Of a stretch of 64,000 bases of DNA, positions 34,324 through 45,900 are shown one piece after another. This DNA is from Marsupella aquatica. Lineage: Eukaryota; Marchantiophyta. A model generated the notes under the pieces. The model was not told the origin of the DNA, ran no database searches, and worked only from the letters and a program-made list of their open reading frames with translations. Numbering within the stretch: the stretch's first letter is position 1; every line of letters starts with the position of its first letter. The position numbers and the translations under genes are program-made. Location of the stretch: assembly GCA_973895155.1 (NCBI GenBank), contig OZ316893.1, positions 11,718,001 to 11,782,000 of the forward strand. Direction: 5' to 3'.

Positions 34324-36345
34324 GTTGGAAGAACAATGCGCTATGACGTGCTAATAAAACACTACGATCATTACCCAAAAACGCTCAATCATCATGGGAA
34401 TAACCAATGGAATCGGGGATGAAATGATCATGGTATATGCCGACTCCCCGAAATTTCTAATGATGAAGGCTCGAAACTCAGTTTTTTGGCGACATATCAC
34501 CCGAACATTACAATCTATACTAAAATTAATAGGAACTCTATTAAGGTCCATCTTGTAATTCAAAATCACAGAACGAGCATTTTGAACATAAGAAATTCAC
34601 TTACGGTTGTCAATTTCCTTTGTACCATATCAAATAAACCAAGTATTTACTATCCTATCATCCCTCAAAGGTTTGAGTCAAAATTTTATCTCCATCAATA
34701 GGTATAAAGAAAAATAGTGGACCTATCTAGATTGCAAGTTATAAAGACCTTGTCACCATCACCATACTATATATCTCACTTAAAGATAAATATACCCTCG
34801 AAACTTTTTCCTAGGCATGACATAGCTTCTTGTCTATTTCCAGGAAAAATTTCAACTACGCATCTTATTCTAAGAAAATATTACAAATAATATTCAAACT
34901 CAGAAAAATATGGTTCTATTTGAGCATAATTTAAACCTTCAAGTCATCATAACTTTCTAGTATTATACCAAAATCAAGTGATTCCAAAAGCAAACTTGGT
35001 GTGCTCATCAAGGTGATCAAAGTTAGAATACTATTTCCCTAAGAAAAATACATCATAATGATTTCCTATATAGTACAATCTTTACTATTTAATAATTTTC
35101 TAACAATGTCACATCTCTAGCTTCCAAGCACATTCTATGAATTCTTATACTTCCCACACTATTCTTGCACATAAGTTTGGAATAACAAAGAAAACTCACC
35201 ATGTCACCCCCAAGGGGCAGACCTCTTATTTATAGTGCTTTGGAGGGGTAATGACTCACCCCTTTGGTACACATGATCCAATAGTATTTGAACATGTAAT
35301 CAACAAGGTGTTTGGATGTTTTTGGGCATGTTTCCATGCTTATCCTTGTCGTGCGCATACACATCGCTACACAATATACATCGCTTGTCACACATATCCA
35401 AGCATAATCCTAATCCAATAACACAAACATAAGAGAATGGAGTACAAATGGAACCAATGTCAGCCCAACGCACCTTGTGCTTCAAGAAATCCACGTTATA
35501 TAAAAGAGCTCTCAGCCACCATAGCTAAGCTCTCAACTTTAGGCTCAACATCGAAAGATAAATCTTTTGATGCCTCACAAGAGAGAACTACTCTCTCACA
35601 CAAACCTAACAGAACCTTATGGGCTCATATAGCACACATAATAAACATACAGATCTAGATAGTATGATACACTTTACTACCACTCTAAATGGTGTGACAT
35701 CCTCCTTTCGACCCCTAATTGGCCATGTGTTTGATTCTAAATGGACATGCAACCATGCAAGGCCTTTTGTTACGTGTATGCCACATATCCCTATACATTT
35801 TGCTATGTCACAAGTCTAGTGGAAAAGTAAAGCCCTCTTGTAGGTCTATACTCTAGTTTAGGTTATTTATTCTTATAGCCCACAATATTTTATTTAGAGG
35901 TGCTTTGTCATCACTCTAACCCATCATAGTATGCCTAAATTTCGTAACTAGGCATGATGAATCACCAACCTTCACACCCAAACTAGTTACTATGTTAAAA
36001 CATAAAAACATATAACCCACTTATGTGCATATGTAAGTGTGGGTAAGAACAAAGGTTGTGCGGATTCTTCAACCTCCCGAAGGAATCGCACACCAAAATG
36101 ATGGACAATGAATTGTCGAAAATAAACTTTCTCCATAACCCAAAACTAAAATTCAACGTGATTTGGAAATCCAATTGGCGCCCCGTGCACTCCGTCCATT
36201 GCTGCTTTCTTGCCTTTGAGTTGTTGTTTCCTCCTCTCGTTCCTCGTCTCTTTATGAATCGGCATCCCGCTACAAGCATAGATACTCGACTTATGGTCTT
36301 ATTTGTCATCTTAAGTCAAGATGTTGCAACCCCAAAATATACCCA
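34324..36345 (+). mobile_element. LTR-like insertion inside the LINE
   Basis: The LINE coding sequence is split by about 2 kb. The insert begins TGTTGGAAG at 34324. A TATA-like TTATTTATAGTGC occurs near 35228. At about 36170 ATCCA is followed by ATTGGCGCCCCGTG, which looks like an LTR end plus a gypsy-type primer site. This suggests an LTR of about 1.85 kb with only about 170 bp of internal sequence left. I could not find a target duplication or a second LTR; the right border is approximate. Confidence 0.4.
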
Positions 36346-37127
36346 TGTAACTTAGGTGTAATGTGTGCACCAAAGTTACCACGACAGCGGGCACCAATAC
36401 GATCCAACACAAAATCATGCAGTTGGCTCTCTGAAAGATCGCAACCAAATGGGGCCCCCAGATAGAGCTGAATAGAACCTCGCTCATTGATCCTGCAACT
36501 AGTGGCACGAAGCCACGGGGGAATGTCCTCCACTGCAAGGGGGATAATGGTCGATTTGTCCCAGTTGATCTTAGCGTCCCTTGCGGATTCATAGCAACTG
36601 AGTGCTCCTCGAGCCTGGTCAACAGCAATAACAATAGTGAGGGTAAAGAAACCCAGATCGTCAGCAAAAAGGCAAAAGGAAATATTCAAAGGAGTAATCT
36701 GAAGCCCTTGCAGTCGACCAGCATCAATCTCAGCATGACAAAAGTCCATAAAGGGTTGTGTAGAGATCGCAAAGAGTAGAGGTGAGAGAGGACACCCCTG
36801 TCTCACCCCACGGGTCATGCTAATATTTTCAGTCCACAATCCGTTCACCAGGACCTTAGAACAAGCATTACTCAACAGCGAAGTTACCAAGAAAATGAAG
36901 TGGGAGCTCAGGCCCAACAGGTTCATTGTCTCCCAAATGTATGAGTGATCGACCCTATCAAAAGCCTTCTCGAAATCAAATTGCAGGAACACCGCAGGGG
37001 TTTGAGTGAGGTTGATCCAATCATTCACCAACCAAGCCAGCGAAATGTTCTCAAGAATGTGGCGGCACATGATAAATTTAAAGACTAGGGAATCAGAATT
37101 CATGCGGCTATAGATGGTGCTACTCAT
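36306..37127 (-). pseudogene. LINE reverse transcriptase fragment
   Basis: 273 codons contain the non-LTR RT blocks in order: QFDFEKAFDRVDHSYIW, RGVRQGCPLSPLLF and the catalytic FADDLGFF. The frame has no upstream fingers subdomain, and after about residue 245 it loses RT-like sequence, where an inserted sequence begins. Confidence 0.85.
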
Positions 37128-37164
37128 TATGTTGTATATATGAAGGTTTGTTTAAACATTTAAT

Positions 37165-38179
37165 TATCACGGACAATCTATGAACCATATAGAAATGCAA
37201 TGGATAAATTTGGCCATCCATTGATGATAAGATCTGATTATGCTTCAAAGCATGTTTTAATAAGAGAAGATATTGAGCAAGCAAGGCCGAACCCAGGTGC
37301 AATTTGTGCAGGACCGTCCACTCATAACCAGGTAAACAAAATAATTCATTTTAAAATATTTTACATTATCTGAATTTGAAAACATCATGTCTTGCACAAA
37401 ACTTTTTGTATTTATTTTTCTCAGAGAATTGAAGCTTTCTGGCGCCAACTACGAGAACAAGTAACAACATATTTTGAAACTGTGCTTGATACTCTATCCC
37501 AAGTTGAAGGATTCTTACAATTGGATAATCCTTGGCATCGCTCATCTATGGCAAATGTATTTTTACCAACAATACAATTTTTGGTTAATGATTACATCGA
37601 AAACACTTGGAATTGTCATAAAGTGAGAGCTATAAATGAGAGAGGTTGAGACAGACCTTCTCACATACCAAAGCTTGCTTTTCAAGCTTGTGAGCGAATA
37701 GTTGGCCGTGTGCTACCGCCACCTTATGCTGAGGGAAGTATTGCACAAAGAGCTTATCCAACAACAGGTTTTGAACATTTTGCTACAAATTGGGTGAATC
37801 ATACAAACCAGGGAGCATTTGAACTTGCTTTAGAAGACCTGGAGGATGAGGTAAGTAATTTATTGAAGAATTATTGTAGTGTTATTTTAGTCTATTGTAT
37901 ATTCCTCAAATTATAATCTTATTAATTTGAAATGATGTTGTTATTTTGCAGGACCTCCGACATCTAAGGGATATGACCTATTATTCTAATCATGATCAAT
38001 TTAGCATGATAAGTTGTAGATACAAGTTTCATGTTGCACTTACTCTAGAATGTAAGTCGTGCTTTGAAACAGGATTGTCCTTTGAACACTATTTCCATGA
38101 CAAGTGTATAGAACGAGAGGTCCCTCCAAGTAGACTTGTTGCAATTAATCTATTGTATCATACCTATCAAAATTCTTGA
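37165..38179 (+). pseudogene. Integrase-core (DDE, rve-like) gene, 5'-truncated, with introns
   Basis: Three exons join in phase 0: about 37165-37331, 37425-37850 and 37952-38179, with clean GT-AG introns. Exon 1 reads FGHPLMIRSDYASKHVLI, ending GPSTHNQ; exon 2 begins RIEAFWRQLRE. This matches the eukaryotic single-gene integrase-core proteins whose signature is R-x-D near HN-x-RIE-x-x-WR. The second catalytic Asp and the Glu are present; the first Asp is lost with the 5' end. An in-frame TGA at 37647-37649 breaks exon 2. The end of exon 2 and exon 3 (CFETGLSFEHYFHDKCIE) complete the protein. These genes are probably of transposon origin; function is unknown. Confidence 0.65.
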
Positions 38180-39615
38180 ACTTAAGATTTTCTTTTTTTT
38201 ATGATCTTGAACTTTGGGTTCATCTCTGTTTTGTTTAATTACTTCATTAAAGTGGAAGCAGTGAGTGAATACAATGATTTTGGTGTGAGTGATAAATTTT
38301 GAATTTCTGAAAGTGACTCGAGTTGGTTTTGCGGTGCTTATGTTTTTCTTTGCAATGTTCCTTCAATTCTTTGTGGTCAAAGCCTGTCAGTAGTTGGCTC
38401 TTATTTGGGCAGGCTAATTCCTTAAGCTTAACCTTTGCCTCTCATCCTGGTTGACATTGCAATCCTAGCAGCGTAATGTTTCATTCTATGCCGACATCTA
38501 TGTCTTGCTCAAAAGGGTTAGTTTCTTTCAACCCTAAGTTCAGATCTTTGTTGTGTTGTGTGTACCATGATGTGTGTTCAATTTAATTTGGGACTATTCT
38601 GTGGGCTCTGTTTTTGGTTCTATTCACTTTCTCTTTCAGTTTTGCTAGGTGGGACCAATGTTGTTCCTGGCACCTGACGGATGGTTCTATGGAATTTGTT
38701 GTTTGTTTGTAACTTTGGTAATATGGCACGCCCTGGATACAACTACTCGGATTAGGAAGTCTTTAGGTGCCCTTGCAAATTGAATCATAGTAAAAGGTTT
38801 TTGGATGTAATCTGATTTTGTGGCTTTGAGTTGTTCTCCTCTGAATGAGCTTGGTTCTAGACCTCATGTTGCTACGGAGGAAACCTTTAAGCAATGTAAG
38901 TGTAGGAAAGTGTACGTAGAAAGTCATTCTCATACTATAAGAGCCAGATATCTGATGGCAAAATTAAGGATCAATTATTGGTCCTTATTGAGGAACAAGA
39001 CAAAAGGTTTTACCAGGGGTTTACAAGAGAATGTTGAGCAGTAGCTACTTCTACATCATCATTGTCACAGTGATAGGCAAGGTGGTGAGCTTATTGTTAG
39101 GGCAGAATCCCAGGCCATTGCATTAGCAGATACGCCAGTGGCATAAATTAGTCTTATAGCTAGTCATTCAAGCTTGGGGCTGATGCAACAACTGATCTCC
39201 TACGGACTTCCTGCTTACAAGAGTGGCATAGCAACATTGCTGATAGGAACCTTTCATGTCGCTGAGTGACCATGTGTTGATGCATACATAAACAATTGTC
39301 AAGCATAGTATTTGTGTTAGTATATTATTTAATTTTTTGCCCTTTGACAAAAATTGGGAGGCTTAGCTTGCCATTTTGTAACAAAGTACGGGTTCCAAGG
39401 TCTCTGTTTTGGTTTCCTTTCCAAAATTTATGAAACTATTCTCATTGGGCATATTATATAAAGGTTCTTTTGCAAAAGCCTTTTTTCCCTTACCTATTTT
39501 CTTTGGGATGTGGTATGAACTTTGATTGCTATGAACAAAATTGCTTAATTTTATTTATGAAATGAGAAAAATGGTTTATTTTATTGCACTTGAAATAATT
39601 TCATTCTTAATGTAT
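38180..39615. other. No gene supported
   Basis: Only short ORFs without motifs. No terminal repeats or RNA genes recognised. Confidence 0.5.
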
Positions 39616-39619
39616 TCAT

Positions 39620-40110
39620 CAATGGGGCTCCATTGGGAAAATGCCATGCCAATTGGGTGAGAGTATTGATGTTTTTTGTTATTTCCAATGGGGCGCTAAC
39701 CATTTTTGAAAGTGTTGAAAGTCCAGCCAATGGGGGTGGCCCATTTTTTAGAGTGTGAGATGTGTGACCAATGAGGTGGCTGCATTTGTGAGAGTGTGAA
39801 ATGTCCCGCCAATGAGGTGGCCCCACTTTTCGGAGTATGAAATGTCCGGCCAATAAGGTGCTCCACTTAGCCAATGGGTGGCCCATTTATGACTATTCAA
39901 ATGTCCAGCCAATGAGGAGGCCGGCTTGGTTTTCAAGGGTGTTCGAGTTGTCCCCATTTGGAATGAGAGAAAAATTCCAGCCTGATTTTGAAAGTGTAAA
40001 AACGTTGAGCCACTGGAGTGGCAAGATATCAGTATTTCACCATATACCTGACCAATAAGGTGGCCCCATTTTTGCAAATGTTAAATTTTGGCCAATGGTG
40101 ACCCATATAT
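39620..40110. repeat. Minisatellite, about 40-55-bp unit with CCAATGAGGTGGCCCC core
   Basis: About ten degenerate copies of a unit containing CCAATG(A/G)GG(T)GGCCCCA followed by TTTTTGAGAGTGTGAAATGTCC occur in tandem. Spacing varies. The ORFs here reflect the repeat, not a gene. Confidence 0.75.
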
Positions 40111-40529
40111 TTGACAACATTTGCTCAATCTTTTGCTATATCCAACCAATGTGTGGCCCCATATTTGTTCTTGCTAACACGTGTTTGCTCACAAGGAGGA
40201 TATGCATGGTCGAGGAGTTGGGGATTTCCCCACCTGACTTGGTGAATCAATGTACCATAACAAAGAAGTGGGGATTCCGGACATCTTAGGGAATTTGGTT
40301 GAAAATACCCATGCTTTCCCATACATAACGAGGGATTTGATACTTCTAGTAGTTCAACATTTCCCTGGGGTAATTTGCCTATGTGTCCCTTGGGCGTGAC
40401 ATTTGGGGCGTTTCCCGTAATATACCCAACTACATAAGGGTTTAGCGCCTCCGCATTTCCCCACATTTGCGTGTTTATTTCTATAAGCCGGAGGCATATG
40501 GCATAATCCAGGTCCTTGGATGGTCGCGC

Positions 40530-40630
40530 TCTTCGCAACATCTGTGTGCATATTACCCGCATACCGTGGGGTATCGCTGGGGTATTTGGGATGTCAGCGT
40601 CCAATTGCCGCTCTCCAAGTGGCTTCGCTG
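40530..40630. repeat. First copy of a 158-bp tandem repeat, split by a CACTA insertion
   Basis: TGTGCATATTACCCGCATAC through CCAAGTGGCTTCGCTG is the same sequence as in the array at 43417-43925. The sequence continues after the transposon at 43417. Confidence 0.85.
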
Positions 40631-43413
40631 CACTAGTAGAAATCGGGGTGTTATATGATTAGGTTTTATGACTGCCCGTGACTTCTTGTGACTAAAGTTT
40701 GGGGGGTATCAAACCAGTCTTAATTTTGACATAGCGTCTTATTTAAAGTGACTGAAATGGAGTGGTCAGATTTGTGACTAGGCTTTAAGACATATTTTGT
40801 GACTAATAATGACCAAATCCATACTAGCTTGGGCATTTTTGGATGAAACGTGCTATAGTCTACTATGCACAACCAATTAACACTTCTGAACCTTTAACAT
40901 CAGACTGAATGGAAGATAATACAAACCCACCAGTCATATACAACATCAAAAACAGGACAATAGAGTGAGATAAGTCAAGAGGGCTGCTTTATGTAACTCA
41001 CAATTCAAAGCTTCCAACACAGGTGAATCTTCCAAGCTGAACCCTCTCTCATACACACATTACTTTCCTAGAGTTGGGACACTGCAGCTGCTGATCAACT
41101 TGGCTTGAGCAAAAATGCACATAGCTTCCACCAGCCAACAACATACAAGCCCCTGAAACTGAAAATTTGCACAACTAAATAGCTGAAACTTGAGAGCTCA
41201 CTCACTCTCAGGAGCTGCTCTCCTCCTTGTCTCTTCTCTACCTCCTATCATAGCATCCAATGCATCTAATTACTCTCTTGCAAAGCTTGAAACTGAAATT
41301 TACTTGGCTAACTTGCTGCTCATCGATTCTAAATGTCCTACTCACTACCTAGGTAAGTTCACACAAACCTCCATGCATCACTTCTGAACTGAATTTGCTT
41401 TTGGCCTCCATGGGTACCTCCTCCTAGCTCCTACCTTCAATTTTTACTCCAGTAGCTCCTCCCTGGTCTCTAGTAGTAACTCAGAAATTTCTGACATTGT
41501 ATCCTGGGCACTCATTTTAGCCCTAAAATCTCTCTCGTGGTTTCCAATAGCACTCTGATCTCTCCAATACTCAACCTTGGGGTGCCCACTTGCCCTGGTA
41601 TCACTCCTTGGATCCCTGAGCAACACCCATGAGCCACTAGCAATGCACACAAATTTTCCAACTCAAATCAGTCACACTGTGCTCTCCCTGACCAGAACAT
41701 TCAATCTTGCATCAATTCTTCTTGTCTCCTTGTCCTGCACCTCAATCTCCACTGAATGGCCACCAGGGACACCTCAACTACTCCCCTGGAATCCAGCAAC
41801 CAACAAGGAAAGCCATGAGCTAGCCCTCATGTCAAGCAATAACTCAGATTTTGGCTTCTTCTCACTCAAATCCCTAATTTCCAGCTCCCAGATCTAACTC
41901 CTGTAGCATCCAACGATTCTTTTGAAGCCCTGATTCGAATGCATGTCCTCAAAGGGAATCCAAGGACGATCCCAACCCAGCTGTCCAATCCAAAAATGAT
42001 GGTAGAATGCCAAAGATACAGCTCCCTGACCATAGCACTAAGTTTGGCCTTTGTTATTCCAAATCCTGAACTTTCGGGCTAAACTTTGAGCTCCTTCAAC
42101 TTTGAGCGGCTGATGGGAGGCTTGATTCCTGGCTCATAGCATCAAGGGTATCCAAAGGCGAATCCAATGCCCCAATCCAATCCAAAAATGATCAAGAAAT
42201 GGCTAAGATACATCTCCCGATCTGTTGCAGCTTTTACCAAGGAAATTTTTGGATTCCAGGTCAAATGGCAACCTCTACTAGCTTAGATGTGTACCAAGAA
42301 AGACTAAATTGAAGCTGCCATCCGCGAGAGCATCCAAAGACAAATCCAACGCACCTATGCAATGCAAAAATGAGCAATCAAAGCTAAAGATACAGTTCCT
42401 GATTTGCTGCTGCCTCCATAGCCACAAACCTTGGATGGTCTCTTGGATTCCTGCTCGACCCTTGTACTTTAGGCTCGACATTTTCTCCCCCTTGGACCTT
42501 TCTCCACCTTGTTACTGGCCAGTAGCAAGGCCCTCTAAGTCCCCCTCTAAGCTAGCTATTCAATTTAGCGGCACAGCCAAATTGGTGTAATCCCAAATTT
42601 CACTAATTCCTCTACATGATTGATCTCCAAGCAACTACAGCAGTTTGACTAATTACTAGAACTACTCCTGGCTCTTCCCTTACTAATCTAACACCAAGAA
42701 GAATTGTTATCCCAAGTCCTAAGTAGCTTAGTTTATCTATCCCGACACTTGTCTAAAACTTATATTTAGACTATCAAATGTCAATACTAATATGGCCTGA
42801 AAAAAATCTTTCTTTTTCTCTCAACTAATCTTCATGTCACCTATTGCTAACTAAAAGTCAAGGGCATAGAGCTTAATTCCTATTTCTATTTAACCATTTC
42901 GTCACTTCTACCATTTCATACTTGCTCCAAAACAACGTCTCGACTACACTAATTACTCTCGGTGAAGCCTAAAAATCCTCTAACAGACCTGTGGGCCACT
43001 TACTAAGGGGTGCACACACCCTTCACAAAGTAGGAAGGAAACTTTTCATAGTCTTTTCCTAAACTCTGCTTCACTGAAGGTCTTTTGTAGTGTTCATGTG
43101 AACCACACCGCCACGGTAAAATGGAAGTTGCCCAAGTGGGAGTAACGGGATTAATCCCACAATGAAATGTTCAAGCCAATTTATGACTATATTGGACGTG
43201 GTTGGACCAACTGCATTTATATTACTTAGACTAGGCATGACTAGGACTATCCACTATTCAAAATTTCAATGCTCTAGTGTCTTATGTAGACTCATTAGTG
43301 ACTGTCAAGTCATGTGGGGTCACATCCATAAGACTGACGTTTTATTAAAGCACTCTGGTGGTCAAGCCTATCATAACTGGTCTGGTCATGAAATGCCCCA
43401 ATTTCTACTAGTG
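40631..43413. mobile_element. Non-autonomous CACTA (En/Spm) transposon, 2.78 kb
   Basis: The left end reads CACTAGTAGAAATCGGGG. The right end is its inverted counterpart (CCCCAATTTCTACTAGTG) with one mismatch. A 3-bp target duplication CTG (40628-40630 and 43414-43416) flanks it, as expected for CACTA elements. Subterminal GTGACTA-type motifs are frequent near the left end, typical of transposase-binding sites. No transposase ORF is present, so it must be mobilised in trans. Internally, a block of about 190 bp (ATCCAAAAATGAT... AAGATACA) occurs three times between 41940 and 42420. Confidence 0.9.
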
Positions 43414-43416
43414 CTG

Positions 43417-43925
43417 AGACCGTGTGCAGGATGATATGCATCTCCACCATCCAATTTTGTTGTGGCAAAGTGGGGATTCCGTGTGCATATTATCCGCATA
43501 CCGTGGGGTATCTCTGGGGTATTTGGGTTGTCAGTGTCCAATTGCCGCTCTCCAAGTGGCTTCGCTTGCAGCCCTGGAGGTGTGCTGGATGATATGCATC
43601 TCCATCGTCCAATTTTGCTATAGCTAAGTGGGGATTCCGTGTGCATATTACCCGCATACATTTGGGTATCTCTAGGGTATTTGGGTTGTCAGCGTCCAAT
43701 GGCCGCACTCCAAGTGGCTTCGCTGGCAGCCCTGGAGGTGTGAAAGATGATATGCATCTCCACCATCCAAATTTCTTGTGATAAAGTGAGGATTCTGTGT
43801 GCATATTACCCGCATACCGTGGGGTATCGTTGGGGTATTTGGTATGCCACTTCCAATTACCACTCTCCAGGTGGCTTTGCTAACAGCCCTGGAGGTTCGC
43901 AGGATGATATGCATCTTCACCGTTA
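43417..43925. repeat. 158-bp tandem repeat array
   Basis: Slightly over three copies; the TGGGGATTCC landmark falls at 43471, 43629 and 43787 (TGAGGATTCT in the last), an exact 158-bp period. Each unit carries TGTGCATATTA(C/T)CCGCATAC and GATGATATGCATCTCCACC. Units differ by scattered substitutions. Confidence 0.9.
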
Positions 43926-44040
43926 TCGTGATTTTCTCTTAATATATAAAAAATTGTTTGTTTTAATATGTTATAGATTATATAAGTAGTTTAGTAGTTA
44001 GATTATTAAATTTAGACTTTATTAAGTTCTTTAGCTATAG

Positions 44041-44864
44041 TGTCGGACTATAATAATTCTACCAATGCACAGTAGTTCCACTTACGCATAGTAGTTAAAC
44101 TACCAACTATAGTAATTCTACCAATGCATAGTAGTTCCACTTACGCATATTAGTTCTACCAACTATAGTAATTCTACCAACGCACAGTAGTTCCACCAAC
44201 GCATAATAGTTCCATCGACGCTTGGTAGTTTCACCTACTAAAAGTAGTTTCACCAACTATGAACAGTACTAGCACACTCTTAGGTATTTGATGCTTGCCA
44301 CTTGGCCTTCATCCGAGTGCTTGGGCTTGATCCATGCCCTCTTGGTGTGCACTATAAATAAAGTGGTGAGGGGCACTCTCCCCTCATTTCGCAGTATTTA
44401 TCATTCAAGGTTGTGAAGCTCTTTGTGCCTTAAACATAGTAGTAAGGCGTCCTTTGGCCCGGATAGCAAAGGAATGAGTGGTAGACTTATAGATGGGACC
44501 TTAGGAAATAAGGTTTCTTTGGGAATTTAGGGGTGGGGCGTCTTTTGGCCCGGATAGCAAAGGAATAGGAGAGCCATCATGAATCCACTATGAGAGAGAG
44601 TTATCCCTGATCTTCCCCTTCGTAATCCGTTTTTGATTAGAGTCCATCTTTTAGATAAATCATCCATGAGGCAATATGTAACCTATCATTTTGGAGCTCA
44701 GTTTGCAACTGCTATTATGGTTTCTAACGAGGCAATAGTATACTCAGTAGTGTCGTACCGAGAGGAGTGAGAGTGCATTATCTTTGTCCTTTATTGAAGT
44801 CATGGATCTGAATAGGAGTCCAGCTGATACTCTTGTTTCATTTTCTCTTGGAGATATTATGATC
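44041..44864 (+). repeat. Left part of a gypsy LTR interrupted by the 11.4-kb transposon
   Basis: The proposed LTR begins TGTCGGAC at 44041. A TATA box (CACTATAAATAAAGTGG) lies at about 44350, placed as in an LTR promoter. The remainder would be 56259-56473, ending CCGGACA and followed by a TGGCGACC primer site. Together they give about 1040 bp. The inference rests on the internal gypsy genes that follow 56473; no 3' LTR is available for comparison. Confidence 0.45.
44045..44265. repeat. Short tandem repeats with an AGTAGTTCCACCAACGCAT unit
   Basis: About ten degenerate copies of an 18-21-bp unit alternate between TAGTTCCAC(T/C)(T/A)ACGCATAG and TAATTCTACCAATGCACAG. Confidence 0.75.
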
Positions 44865-44893
44865 GGTCAATTGCAAGCTTGAGGGGGGCAAAA
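44865..44893 (+). repeat. Left terminal inverted repeat of the 11.4-kb transposon
   Basis: Starts GGTCAATTGCAAGCTTGAGG and continues through a G run to CAAAA; exact reverse complement of 56226-56254. Confidence 0.9.
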
Positions 44894-45824
44894 AGGATAT
44901 CCAAAATCTCCATCAAAAGGATTCCAGTCCTTCCCTTTTTTCAAGGGATGGACAAGGTGTTACACCTAATGGCCTGGATTGCTTTATTGAGAATGGAAGG
45001 TGGGATCTTCCCCTCACCTCCAGCAGTCCATTTGGAAGCGTGCCAGGAGGTTTGATTAGGAGTAGCGTCCATTAATGATTCAATGGTTAAGGACAAAATG
45101 ACTTAAAAGGAAGTCCAAGTGGTAATGAATACCAATGAAACAAGACTTAAGTAGCGATTTGAATTTCAAAATACTTAATTACGCGTAGACTAAGGAGTCC
45201 TAGCTAGGCTCAGCTAGGACTCTACGGAAGAGGCAGGGAGCCATGGGAATTGAAGGGTTGTCGACTATCTACGGTAATGTTTTGCGGGTTTGCTTCGGGA
45301 ATTTTACCAGAGAGCTTCTGGCCTCAAGCGGATTCGACGAATTCTAAAGATCATCCATAGAACTAGCAAAAAGCTTGGCGACCGTCTTCTGCAATGTAGG
45401 GTGTTCACCTCATTGGTAAAGGGTAAGCCGCGCGACATCTCAATGTTGTTAGACTCCATTTTTTGTTTGCTTGAGTGCGGGTGTTCCCACATGAATTTCT
45501 GCCATCTAGAGCCTCATTTAACTTGGACCATGGCCTCTTTAACTTATGAAATATATATTGTTTTGAACTTACGTTCAAAAGCTCATCGTGTTGTAGGAGC
45601 TACCATCAATTTTAGCGAGATGCCACCAGTGCGGCGCCAAGCGGGGCGCCAAGATGAATCCCAAGAAGAGAAAGAAAAAAGAGAACGGCATAATTTTCGA
45701 AGGCGAAAGTCATGGTATGACAAGCCTATTGGGTAGTGCCAAGAGGTCAACACTAAGCAATTGAATAGAGGCATTCAACCGGAAGACGGCAATAGTACGG
45801 GCCTGATTTTTGATGCCAAGCAGC

Positions 45825-45900
45825 AAGCTGATCAGTTGCTTCTTCATGCTCAGCAACAAGCTGATCAATTGCTTCTTCATGCTCAGCAGCAAAGTGAGGT
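45825..45900 (+). repeat. 33-bp in-frame tandem repeat in the transposase N-terminus
   Basis: About 2.3 copies of a unit encoding an 11-residue Gln/Leu/His heptad-like repeat; consistent with coiled-coil expansion. Confidence 0.8.

Larger units (their letters stand above)
32690..37127 (-). mobile_element. LINE (L1-like) retrotransposon, decayed and interrupted
   Basis: Read on the minus strand, RT begins at about 37127 and resumes below 34323 after an insertion. The lower part carries the post-RT region (FLSFTGRLMLIRHVLQAI, then HIFLWGSNPSG) and a zinc-finger-like C-terminal region near 33200-32900 (RVT-associated zf type). Stops and frame changes are frequent in the lower part. The 5' ORF1 and endonuclease are not seen, so the copy is 5'-truncated, as is usual for LINEs. 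Confidence 0.8.

Noticed and set aside
39581-40604. Overlapping ORFs at 39581-40077 and 40125-40604
   Set aside because: They cover minisatellite and satellite-like repeats and have no recognisable domain.
43417-43925. CRISPR-like array of regularly spaced repeats
   Set aside because: The whole 158-bp unit is repeated with no unique spacers, and the context is a plant-type genome; it is a tandem satellite-like array.
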